Source: Bacteroidota bacterium (GTDB lineage: Bacteria > Bacteroidota > Rhodothermia > Balneolales > Balneolaceae). Taken from it: DNA of 6,188 bases. Numbering within the stretch: position 1 is the stretch's first letter; each line of letters starts with the position of its first letter. The notes beneath the pieces are model-generated. The model had not been told where the DNA came from. It ran no database searches and worked only from the letters and a program-made list of their open reading frames with translations. Positions 1 through 6,188 of this stretch are shown here, piece by piece. The position numbers and the translations under genes were made by a program. Where the stretch lies: NCBI GenBank assembly GCA_024635465.1, contig JAGXIS010000124.1:1-6188 (forward strand), read 5' to 3'.

Positions 1-654
1 AAAACCCGTTTTAGCTGCATACTCTACACCTAGCTGATCTGATTCTCTCTCATGATCACGACTATGCTTCAAAAATAGTAACTGAGCAGCCTGTCCACTC
101 AAATTCATAATAGTCTCACCCGGTATACCCAACAACTCTTGTCCCAGTATAGCTCCCCCAACGACTGCTACCTGACCAATCATCTGCTGTAAACCCCGTT
201 GTGAGGCATGCCGTGCAGCCACATGCCCAATCTCATGACCAATAACTACAGCGATTTGCGCTTCATTATTCATGTGTGCCATTAAGCCTCTGGTAACGTA
301 TACATATCCTCCGGGGAGTGCAAACGCATTGACCACCGGGCTATCCAGAATGCGAAAAATAAATTCTGTATTCTGAAATCTCTCATCAGTATCCTCTCCT
401 CTCATATGACTATTTTGCAGAATTTCATGACTCATTTCTTTGTAATAAGATTCAAGTGCATCATCACTGTAAATGCCATATTGTGCAACAATTTCCTGAT
501 CTACTTCTTGTCCAATTTGAACCTCCTGATCCCAAGAGTAGGCATATGCTCGTTTTGATCCTGAAATCGCACTTTCTTGTATTACACAAGAAGAGGTGAA
601 TAAAAGTATGACCAGCGTGGGAATTGTTATCGTAAAATATCTCCTTAATTTCAT
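1..654 (-). CDS. M48 family zinc metalloprotease, predicted lipoprotein (3' end outside window)
   Basis: Probable envelope-associated zinc metallopeptidase of the M48 family (Oma1/BepA/LoiP type), which degrades or processes misfolded envelope proteins. The 218 visible residues begin with a short basic stretch and a hydrophobic segment ending in FTSSC. Cys23 is a likely lipidation site, although the residue at -3 is Thr and not the usual Leu. The zinc-binding motif HEIGH lies at residues 140-144, inside a VVIGHEIGHVAARH context, and RDHERESDQLG at 199-209 gives the third ligand (Glu202 of the ExxxD motif). The upstream block ending NAFALPGGYVYVTRGL (about 109-124) is also typical of the family. 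The C-terminus, possibly with further domains, is cut off by the window edge. ATG at 654 is preferred because it gives a standard signal peptide. An in-frame ATG at 666 would add four residues but sits almost on the predicted transcription start. The gene probably has its own promoter and is separated from the DUF2779 gene by 60 bases. The family call is certain, but the substrate is unknown. Confidence 0.93.
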   Translation of the reverse strand, partial: MKLRRYFTITIPTLVILLFTSSCVIQESAISGSKRAYAYSWDQEVQIGQEVDQEIVAQYGIYSDDALESYYKEMSHEILQNSHMRGEDTDERFQNTEFIFRILDSPVVNAFALPGGYVYVTRGLMAHMNNEAQIAVVIGHEIGHVAARHASQRGLQQMIGQVAVVGGAILGQELLGIPGETIMNLSGQAAQLLFLKHSRDHERESDQLGVEYAAKTGF

Positions 655-677
655 ATTTATGTCCATTTATTGTTAGT

Positions 678-685
678 CAAAGTTA
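678..685 (-). promoter_or_regulatory. Bacteroidota-type -7 promoter element upstream of the M48 gene
   Basis: Read on the minus strand this is TAACTTTG, an exact match to the TAnnTTTG consensus of the Bacteroidota housekeeping sigma factor. It ends 23 bases before the ATG at 654, so transcription would start near 670-673 with a short leader. I see no good TTTG-type -33 box at the usual distance, where the sequence is A-rich, so the promoter may be weak or need an activator. It lies in the only gap between the DUF2779 and M48 genes, which fits a real promoter. Confidence 0.5.
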
Positions 686-714
686 AGACATCATAGAATT
701 TTTTCCGATTTGAA

Positions 715-2577
715 TTATAATATGATCTCTTCTGATCCATTTTCTCTCATTTTAAACAGACGAACCAAGTGATGATAAAGTATCACCATTGAATAAGAAT
801 CCAGTTCACAATATCTTTTCAACAGTTCTAAAACTTCGTCTCTCTCTTCTTCTTTTAATAATCCACATTTGAAACTGATCCAGGCATTCATAGCCGATGA
901 TCCGTCTAATATTTGATTATTCCCGGTTTGAATATGTAAATAGGGATCTAATGTATCTTTAATAGGAACTGTAAATGAGTCAGGATGTTCCAATCCTCCC
1001 AATGTTTTCTGAATTGATGATTTTTCCCACAATAATATACTATTCAAAACCTCTTTTAGTCCAAGTCCACCGTTCATAAATCCGTTATAGTAAAAATCTC
1101 GTACAATCCTGCTTAAATCAAAAAATCGGTCACTTTTCTGACTATTTAAACCATCCCTTACTATTTCCAGTTTCTCTATTTTTTCTTTATTCAACATAGA
1201 ATTTTTTTCAAATCCTCGAATCAATTTATTCAGAGCTTGTTTTTCGAAAGGAGAGTAGTGAATCAATGTACCTTTCTCTATCTCCGGAATTTGAGTGAGG
1301 GCCTTTGTAAAATCGTCATGGGGGAAATTCTCTCCATGACTCATATCAAGCCACTCCGCATGCTCTAAAGTTCCATCAGAATTGAGTGTATGACATGAAA
1401 ATTGAAAATATATAGATTCATAAGGCTGACTCCCTCTCTTCATTGGCAGTGAATAGGTCGCCGCCTCAAAATCTATAAAATGTAGTGGGAAGTTTAATTG
1501 CATTAGAATCTCAATTCCCGGCTTCACCCATAATCGGGGCACCCATTCACCTTTTGATTGTAGAACCTGTAGATTTCTTCTCTGTTGTACCGTGATATGT
1601 GGGCCTCCAAACTTTTTCATCAGATCAAATGAATGAAGTCCGTCATGAATCGTAATCTCTTCCTGGAAATATTGATTATTATCCAAATCCCGTTTACTTC
1701 CTTGACCAATCAACTCATAAACATGTTTGTTTCCCTTTATTACATCATCAGGATTAAAATGCTCCTCCCAACAACCGGGCTCATTAATATTTCCTAATCT
1801 AAACTGACAATAACGACATGCACTATGAATATTTTGAACATCTGAATCTGCCCTACCGGTTTTTAGATTCGAAATTTTTTCCAAGATCTCAGATATAGAT
1901 AAGGAGTCAAACAGTTTATACCCAATTCCATCAGGCTTTCTATCTGACACAGACTTTACAGCTTCTGTTGCATCACTAACGGTGAATAACTGTTGTAACT
2001 CTTGATCTACTTTATCGCTTTCACTTTTGATCACCTTATGATGGAGGTGTAAATGGTCTAGACTTGATTTAAAATCTTTATTGGGGAAATAGAACTCTAC
2101 GTTAATCAGACTATCCGGAAAAACTCTCCTTACTACTTCGGACCTATAAGCAGCTTTTACCAAATAATTAATGACTGATTTTCCCAGCTTACCGTCCATA
2201 CGGATCGACTCCATTGACCTTTTCCGCAATTTACCATGGATTTGAATAATCGTAATTCCGGAAGATGTCTTGTTTAATATCGGAATCCGGGTTAAAAAAT
2301 CCCCGTGCTGAATAACGGCACCACAGATGGTTACTTCGCCCTCTTTAAGCCAACTTTCAGTCTCTTTATTTGCCTCTTCAACATCATTGGATGTATGCTT
2401 GATATTCGTAAATCGAGAGGCAACGGCGTCACGAAGATGCAGTTTATTTCGTTGTCTGAAAAAATCCCGATGATAATCTGACCTTTTATCCGAGATTGAA
2501 TAATAAAATTTTAAGGGACAACTAAATGCCTGCAGGAAAAGATGATCATTTAATGGTTTCAACTCTTGTTCTGCCAC
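715..2577 (-). CDS. DUF2779 domain protein: RecB/Cas4-like N-terminus plus DEDD-type exonuclease-like C-terminus
   Basis: Uncharacterised protein of 620 residues, in the usual size range of DUF2779 proteins, which are predicted DNA or RNA nucleases. The N-terminal half resembles RecB/Cas4-like domains: FSCPLKFYY near the start (Cys20), then CRYC at 254-257 and Cys269. This gives a Cx(n)Cx2Cx11C set suited to an iron-sulfur cluster. The C-terminal DUF2779 region carries FIDFEA (Asp369, Glu371; exonuclease motif I), IHYSPFEKQALNKL (439-452), FFDLSR (Asp487), a GLGLKEVL segment (504-511) and YCELD (Asp593), consistent with a DEDD/RNase H-like fold. In the N-terminal half the expected catalytic Asp and ExK positions read RIPIL (97-101) and IQIH (111-114), so that active site may be lost. 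The start is GTG, two codons after the in-frame murB stop and without a Shine-Dalgarno site. The first internal ATG is about 120 residues in, and TTG at 2562 is a minor alternative. It is probably cotranscribed with murB and translated by reinitiation. Its role is unknown. Confidence 0.88.
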   Translation of the reverse strand: MAEQELKPLNDHLFLQAFSCPLKFYYSISDKRSDYHRDFFRQRNKLHLRDAVASRFTNIKHTSNDVEEANKETESWLKEGEVTICGAVIQHGDFLTRIPILNKTSSGITIIQIHGKLRKRSMESIRMDGKLGKSVINYLVKAAYRSEVVRRVFPDSLINVEFYFPNKDFKSSLDHLHLHHKVIKSESDKVDQELQQLFTVSDATEAVKSVSDRKPDGIGYKLFDSLSISEILEKISNLKTGRADSDVQNIHSACRYCQFRLGNINEPGCWEEHFNPDDVIKGNKHVYELIGQGSKRDLDNNQYFQEEITIHDGLHSFDLMKKFGGPHITVQQRRNLQVLQSKGEWVPRLWVKPGIEILMQLNFPLHFIDFEAATYSLPMKRGSQPYESIYFQFSCHTLNSDGTLEHAEWLDMSHGENFPHDDFTKALTQIPEIEKGTLIHYSPFEKQALNKLIRGFEKNSMLNKEKIEKLEIVRDGLNSQKSDRFFDLSRIVRDFYYNGFMNGGLGLKEVLNSILLWEKSSIQKTLGGLEHPDSFTVPIKDTLDPYLHIQTGNNQILDGSSAMNAWISFKCGLLKEEERDEVLELLKRYCELDSYSMVILYHHLVRLFKMRENGSEEIIL

Positions 2578-2580
2578 TTT

Positions 2581-3621
2581 TTACTGTATGATATTGACTT
2601 CCGGAATTAAATCGATTCCGAATAGTTCTGAAACCGCCTGTTGGATTTTTTTTGAGAAATCAAGAACCTCCTTTCCGGTAGCTCCACCATGATTCACGAT
2701 CACCAACGCTTGCGATTCATAAGTACCCACATTTCCTAACCTTAACCCTTTCCAACCGGCTTTTTCGATTAACCATGCTGCCGGAACTTTTACCCAACCC
2801 GTCCCATCCGGATATCCCGGGATCTTCTCCCATTGACTCCTCAACTCATCGTACTGCTTTTTCTCGATGACAGGATTTTTAAAAAAACTACCGGCATTTC
2901 CAATTTCGGCAGGGTCCGGAAGTTTTGATTGCCGAATAGCGATAACTGCATGATAAATATCCTCGATTCCAGGATTCTGAATTTTATATTGATTTAGATA
3001 TTCCTTCAAAGCAAAATATGAGTCATGAATAACATGGTTCACCTTCGTTAACCTCAGTGTGACAGAGGTAACTACCATCTGCCCCTTTAATTCCCTTTTA
3101 AAAATACTGTCTCTATATCCAAATTTGCATTCTTCTGTATTGAAAGATCGAAATGTCTTACTCTTGAGATCATAAACTTCAAGCGATGAAAATAGATTTT
3201 CTATTTCAACTCCATATGCGCCAATATTTTGAATTGGAGCCGCTCCTACGGTACCCGGAATCAATGCAAGATTCTCTATTCCGCCTAAACCCTTCTTAAC
3301 TGCATAGGCCACAAGTTCATGCCAATTTTCACCTGCTCCTGCTTTAATGAGTACACTTTTGTCATCATCTTCAATAATCTCAACCCCGGAAATGGACATT
3401 TTTAAAACCGGAACGGATAAGCGGTCACTGAGTAAAATATTACTTCCTCCTCCCAGAACAAATGGCAACTGATCATTAAAAAAACCATTCTTATCAAGAT
3501 CTCTTAATTGAGATTCAGAAGTTATGTTAATAAAAACCGGCGCCACTGAGTGGAGTCTTAACGTATTCAGATGAGTTAGTGTGACTTCTTTTTGAATTCC
3601 GGTTTTTTGAGACAAATTCAC
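2581..3621 (-). CDS. murB: UDP-N-acetylenolpyruvoylglucosamine reductase (MurB)
   Basis: Cytoplasmic FAD enzyme that reduces UDP-GlcNAc-enolpyruvate to UDP-MurNAc with NADPH, the second committed step of peptidoglycan precursor synthesis. The 346-residue length matches E. coli-like (type I) MurB. FAD-binding features are LGGGSNILLS (57-65), AGAGENWHELV (94-104) and NLALIPGTVGAAPIQNIGAYG (117-137). Catalytic residues are visible: Arg170 in FGYRDSIFK, the proton-donor Ser245 in NAGSFFKNP, and Glu341 in IPEV near the C-terminus. The start is GTG. No ATG or other standard start exists in frame between it and the preceding stop, and the protein has about ten more residues before the conserved NT(L/F) than E. 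coli MurB. No Shine-Dalgarno site is evident. The gene lies 39 bases after the gldE-like stop and 3 bases before the DUF2779 start. No promoter or terminator was found on either side, so the three genes probably share a transcript. Confidence 0.97.
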   Translation of the reverse strand: MNLSQKTGIQKEVTLTHLNTLRLHSVAPVFINITSESQLRDLDKNGFFNDQLPFVLGGGSNILLSDRLSVPVLKMSISGVEIIEDDDKSVLIKAGAGENWHELVAYAVKKGLGGIENLALIPGTVGAAPIQNIGAYGVEIENLFSSLEVYDLKSKTFRSFNTEECKFGYRDSIFKRELKGQMVVTSVTLRLTKVNHVIHDSYFALKEYLNQYKIQNPGIEDIYHAVIAIRQSKLPDPAEIGNAGSFFKNPVIEKKQYDELRSQWEKIPGYPDGTGWVKVPAAWLIEKAGWKGLRLGNVGTYESQALVIVNHGGATGKEVLDFSKKIQQAVSELFGIDLIPEVNIIQ

Positions 3622-3660
3622 TGTATAAATAGTTGAAATATCGAATGTTTGATTCTGTCT

Positions 3661-5040
3661 TTACACTTTTGGAGGCGTAATAGGTTTCACACGCAGTTTT
3701 TTAACCCTGTTATTCTTAATAGAATGAACCGTCATCTCAAGATTCTTATATTTCACCCGTTCACCTACATTAGGTATTCGCTCTGTCAGGTGATAAATTA
3801 ATCCTCCAAGCGTCTCAAATTCATCATCTGATGAGGAAATATTGGTTCCTAAAATTTCATCCAGATCGTCTAAATCGATCTTTGCATCAAATATAAAAAT
3901 ACCGCTTTTAAACTCAGTGTATAGTTTCTCCTCTTCATCATCATACTCATCACCAAGTTCACCGACGATCTCTTCAAGAATATCATCTAACGTTACAATA
4001 CCCTCGGTACCGCCATATTCATCTGCAACAATAGCAATGTGAGTTTTTTCATGTTGAAAATCTCTTAAAAGATCATCCAATTTTTTTGTTGCAGGAATAA
4101 AGAGTGCTTTTCTGGCAATCGTTTTCCAGTTGATACCTGTAGCTGTTGATTCGTTGTTGATATAGGGCAATACATCTTTTGTATAGATTACACCCTGCAT
4201 ATTATCCAGATCATTTTCATACAATGGCATTCTGGACAATCCTTTATCTTGTATAACCTCAATTACATCTGACAAACTCGCTTCTACTGAAACAGCTACA
4301 ATATTCACACGGGACGTCATAATCTCGCGAACCGTCGTATTACCAAATTCAATCACATTTTCAATAATCTCCCTCTCCTCACCCTTAATTGAGCCATCCT
4401 TCTCACTCATCTCAGCCATTATTTTAAGATCTTCGGCTGTCACCTGATTGCCGGATCTGGGCAAATTGTTTTCAAGGGTCATAGTAGTATTCGCTATAAG
4501 CTTAGCAATCGGACTCATGATGACAAAATTGGCATAAATAAATCCATTCAATTTACGTGATACTTTTAATGGATTATTAATCGCGATAATCTTGGGAGTA
4601 ATTTCGCTTAGAATCAAAATCATAAATGTCAGGACAACTATCTCGATCGTATACACAATCGTTGATGGGATGCCATGGTAGATCGCAATTTTGCCGGCAA
4701 TAACAGCGGCAAGAACCGAACTGATAATATTCGAAAACGTATTTCCAATCAGGATGGTAGCCAGTAATCTCCTTGGTTTATGAAGCATATCGTAGATTCT
4801 TTGATCTACAGTTTCATACTCTGAATCATTCTTCAGTTTATCAAGTTGATTAACAAGGGAAAAGTAGGCAACTTCAGATCCTGAATAGAGCGCACTCATA
4901 ATCAGGCCTAAAATCATTATCGAAATTTCAATCAGTAAATCACCTGTGTAGATGAGCTCAGCGTTATCTGCGACCTGAATTAACAGAGATTCTGATATTT
5001 GAGCAATTGAGTTACCCGGAGGTTCGTCTATTGATTCCAA
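3661..5040 (-). CDS. gldE: GldE-like CNNM/CBS-domain membrane protein (CorC/HlyC family)
   Basis: Inner-membrane protein of the CNNM/CorC family, often annotated as hemolysin family protein. Its relatives are linked to divalent cation (Mg/Co) efflux, and in gliding Bacteroidota GldE supports gliding lipoproteins. Taking TTG at 5040 as start gives 459 residues. The N-terminal CNNM/DUF21 domain has hydrophobic segments at about 34-52, 92-121, 127-149 and 167-187, with SGSEVAYFSL (53-62) and SEITPK (145-150). Two CBS domains follow at about 237-290 (VREIMTSRVN, then MPLYEND) and 309-362 (HIAIVADEYGGTEGIVTLDD), and then an acidic stretch and a CorC_HlyC transporter-associated domain at about 375-455. 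The reading frame is open to TTG at 5100, which would add 20 residues, but that codon lies in the loop of the ssb terminator and the added segment is not membrane-like or conserved in type. The first ATG would cut into helix 1. Adjacency to ssb supports the gldE name. Whether this host glides cannot be read from the window. Confidence 0.9.
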   Translation of the reverse strand: MESIDEPPGNSIAQISESLLIQVADNAELIYTGDLLIEISIMILGLIMSALYSGSEVAYFSLVNQLDKLKNDSEYETVDQRIYDMLHKPRRLLATILIGNTFSNIISSVLAAVIAGKIAIYHGIPSTIVYTIEIVVLTFMILILSEITPKIIAINNPLKVSRKLNGFIYANFVIMSPIAKLIANTTMTLENNLPRSGNQVTAEDLKIMAEMSEKDGSIKGEEREIIENVIEFGNTTVREIMTSRVNIVAVSVEASLSDVIEVIQDKGLSRMPLYENDLDNMQGVIYTKDVLPYINNESTATGINWKTIARKALFIPATKKLDDLLRDFQHEKTHIAIVADEYGGTEGIVTLDDILEEIVGELGDEYDDEEEKLYTEFKSGIFIFDAKIDLDDLDEILGTNISSSDDEFETLGGLIYHLTERIPNVGERVKYKNLEMTVHSIKNNRVKKLRVKPITPPKV

Positions 5041-5081
5041 GTTTGATTTTTTGATTAATAGTAATCGATGTAAATATGTAC

Positions 5082-5119
5082 AAAAAAAGGTATCGATCAA
5101 AATATCGACCGATACCTTT
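5082..5119 (-). terminator. Rho-independent terminator after ssb
   Basis: Read on the minus strand, AAAGGTATCG (5119-5110) pairs perfectly with CGATACCTTT (5095-5086) across a 14-base loop. The 3' arm runs on into a tract of seven T (5088-5082). A 10 bp perfect stem followed by a U run is a standard intrinsic terminator. It starts 23 bases after the ssb stop codon. It should separate ssb from the gldE-murB-DUF2779 unit, and it argues against a gldE start at 5100. On the plus strand the trailing T run is only three bases, so it acts in one direction. Confidence 0.88.
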
Positions 5120-5142
5120 GAATGTAAGAAATCTATGCTTGA

Positions 5143-5574
5143 TTAAAATGGTAAATCGTCATCCATTTCATCAAATGAATCATCGATTTTAGTGGTACTG
5201 GCTGCCGGTTTGTTATTGGATGACGAACCGTCTGATCCTCCGCCACGACTATCAAGCATTTGCATATTGAGAGCTTTTATCTCCGTTGTATAGCGTTTTT
5301 GACCATCTTTATCTTCCCATTCATTTGTCTGAATAGGACCTTCAAAGTAAACCAAAGACCCTTTTTTTAAATACTCCTGACATATTTCAGCAAGTCTACC
5401 CCATGCAACCACACGATGCCATTCAGTATTTTCCTGTTGTTCACCGTTACGGTCTTTGTACCTTTCAGTTGTGGCTACACTTATAGTGGCAACTGCTGTA
5501 TTGGATTGAGTATACCTCACTTCCGGATCTTGCCCCAATCGTCCAATGATCATCGCCTTGTTTAATGAACTCAT
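5143..5574 (-). CDS. ssb: Single-stranded DNA-binding protein (SSB)
   Basis: Binds single-stranded DNA as a tetramer during replication, recombination and repair, and recruits partner enzymes through its C-terminal tip. The protein has 143 residues, shorter than E. coli SSB because of a shorter linker. The OB-fold domain covers about residues 4-107, with [12 protein letters not shown] (11-22), [13 protein letters not shown] (29-41), [15 protein letters not shown] (49-63), [10 protein letters not shown] (71-80) and [14 protein letters not shown] (94-107). DNA-stacking aromatic positions are present (Trp52, Trp58, Trp86). A Gly/Ser/Asn-rich linker (about 109-128) leads to an acidic tail ending DDDLPF, the partner-binding tip. 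The ATG at 5574 is preceded by GAGGAA with six bases between, the clearest ribosome binding site in the window. The gene lies 75 bases after dapD and ends before a strong terminator. Confidence 0.98.
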   Translation of the reverse strand: MSSLNKAMIIGRLGQDPEVRYTQSNTAVATISVATTERYKDRNGEQQENTEWHRVVAWGRLAEICQEYLKKGSLVYFEGPIQTNEWEDKDGQKRYTTEIKALNMQMLDSRGGGSDGSSSNNKPAASTTKIDDSFDEMDDDLPF

Positions 5575-5580
5575 AACTTT

Positions 5581-5586
5581 TTCCTC
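5581..5586 (-). promoter_or_regulatory. Ribosome binding site of ssb
   Basis: GAGGAA on the minus strand lies six bases ahead of the ATG at 5574 and complements the 16S rRNA anti-Shine-Dalgarno sequence. It fixes the ssb start. It also stands out here, because the gldE-like gene, murB and the DUF2779 gene lack a recognisable site, in line with the low use of Shine-Dalgarno sites in Bacteroidota. Confidence 0.7.
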
Positions 5587-5649
5587 ATTGTTTGTTGTTG
5601 TCTTGCTACTATATAAGAACTGAAATTTTCGCTTCCCTTACAGATTTTT

Positions 5650-6188
5650 TTATCGCAGTGCATTTTCAAGTTCCAATGATGCATCACTTCCTTCATCCCT
5701 GTATTTGATAATGATCGGACATGAAACAGATAATCCCTGCTCTTTAGCCCATTGATTTCCAACAGGTCGTGTACCGGGAATTACAACGGCATTCTCAGGG
5801 ATGGCGGCACCTTTCCCAAGTACCTTTTTATTAACACAATCGTATATAGGCACCGATTTTGATAGCGTTACACCCGGTGCGATTACAGCCCTTCTTTTTA
5901 CTAAAATTCCTTCAACGATCACAGATCCTGCACCTATAAAACAATCATCTTCAATAACTACCGGTGATAATCCTACAGGCTCTAATACACCGCCAATCTG
6001 AACACCTGCTGACAAATGTACATTTTTACCAATCTGAGCACAGGATCCTACGAGTGCATGACTATCGACCATCGTGCCTTCATCAACATAGGCTCCGATA
6101 TTAATATAAGCAGGCGGCATAATGATTACACTTTTTGCGACATAAGCACCTCGGCGAACCGATGACCCCCCCGGAACCATTCTTACAC
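5650..6188 (-). CDS. dapD: 2,3,4,5-tetrahydropyridine-2,6-dicarboxylate N-succinyltransferase (DapD), 5' end outside window
   Basis: Cytoplasmic left-handed beta-helix transferase that moves a succinyl group from succinyl-CoA to tetrahydrodipicolinate, in the succinylase branch of lysine and meso-diaminopimelate synthesis. About 179 residues are visible and match the E. coli enzyme from roughly residue 98 to the end, so about 95 N-terminal residues are missing. The signature run is [20 protein letters not shown] followed by [20 protein letters not shown] and LEPVG, then [19 protein letters not shown]. These are hexapeptide repeats with the conserved acidic YVDEGTMVD segment near the active site. 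The reading frame is open through ATG at 6180 to the window edge (VRMVPGG, matching FRVVP in E. coli), so that ATG is internal and not the start. Its stop is 75 bases ahead of ssb, with no terminator seen between, so readthrough into ssb is possible. Having DapD implies a diaminopimelate pathway that supplies the peptidoglycan for which MurB makes the sugar precursor. Confidence 0.97.
   Translation of the reverse strand, partial: VRMVPGGSSVRRGAYVAKSVIIMPPAYINIGAYVDEGTMVDSHALVGSCAQIGKNVHLSAGVQIGGVLEPVGLSPVVIEDDCFIGAGSVIVEGILVKRRAVIAPGVTLSKSVPIYDCVNKKVLGKGAAIPENAVVIPGTRPVGNQWAKEQGLSVSCPIIIKYRDEGSDASLELENALR

Noticed and set aside
690..726. Possible hairpin with ATCATA and TATGAT arms around the DUF2779 stop codon
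   Set aside because: The arms are short and AT-only with an unequal internal loop and no T tract after them on the minus strand, so it is not convincing as a terminator.
3842..4042. Plus-strand open frame of 66 codons, very rich in serine
   Set aside because: It lies antisense inside the CBS/CorC part of the gldE-like gene. The serine richness merely mirrors the acidic stretches on the coding strand. There is no ribosome binding site or promoter.
5113..5120. TACCTTTG on the plus strand, matching the TAnnTTTG promoter consensus
   Set aside because: It is part of the terminator stem and no plus-strand gene follows, so the match is most likely chance.
5575..5649. Search for a promoter or terminator in the 75-base dapD-ssb gap
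   Set aside because: Only the ssb ribosome binding site is clear. A TATATAG stretch is present but has no matching upstream box and no TAnnTTTG, and no stem with a T tract was found.
5571..5762. Minus-strand 63-codon frame overlapping the end of dapD and the dapD-ssb gap
   Set aside because: It is out of frame with the well-conserved DapD C-terminus and shows no protein-like pattern. The GAGGAA site and the ssb start sit inside it.
5801..6001. Plus-strand open frame of 66 codons
   Set aside because: It is antisense to the conserved beta-helix of dapD, has no recognisable protein features, and is a shadow of the real gene.

Overview
This 6.2 kb window carries six protein genes, all on the minus strand. 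Transcription therefore runs from the right end of the window to the left. In that order they are dapD (5' end outside the window), ssb, a GldE/CorC-like membrane protein gene, murB, a DUF2779-type nuclease-like gene, and an M48 zinc metalloprotease lipoprotein gene (3' end outside the window). No RNA genes, insertion sequences, CRISPR arrays or repeat arrays were seen, and base composition looks uniform and moderately AT-rich. This looks like core chromosome and not an accessory island.

The host is most likely a member of the Bacteroidota in the broad sense. A Balneolales/Rhodothermia-type lineage is a reasonable guess. Three observations support this: ssb followed directly by a gldE-type gene, a pairing known from Bacteroidota; a perfect TAnnTTTG promoter element ahead of the M48 gene; and little use of Shine-Dalgarno sites, with several GTG or TTG starts. 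The phylum call is an inference from these traits and not from a marker-gene comparison.

Region by region: 5650-6188 is the C-terminal two thirds of DapD (lysine and meso-diaminopimelate synthesis). 5143-5574 is single-stranded DNA-binding protein with a clear ribosome binding site, followed by a strong intrinsic terminator at 5082-5119. 3661-5040 is the GldE-like CNNM/CBS membrane protein, which should have its own promoter because it lies after that terminator. 2581-3621 is MurB (peptidoglycan precursor synthesis). 715-2577 is the DUF2779 protein, starting 3 bases after the murB stop. 1-654 is the start of the M48 protease gene, behind its own likely promoter at 678-685.

Functionally, dapD and murB both serve peptidoglycan synthesis and ssb serves DNA maintenance. 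gldE-murB-DUF2779 form a probable transcription unit, and the M48 protease acts on the cell envelope. The least ordinary item is the DUF2779 protein. Its C-terminal DEDD-type exonuclease motifs and four iron-sulfur-type cysteines are kept, while the catalytic residues of its N-terminal PD-(D/E)XK-like domain appear to be replaced. I did not find a clearly new multi-gene system.
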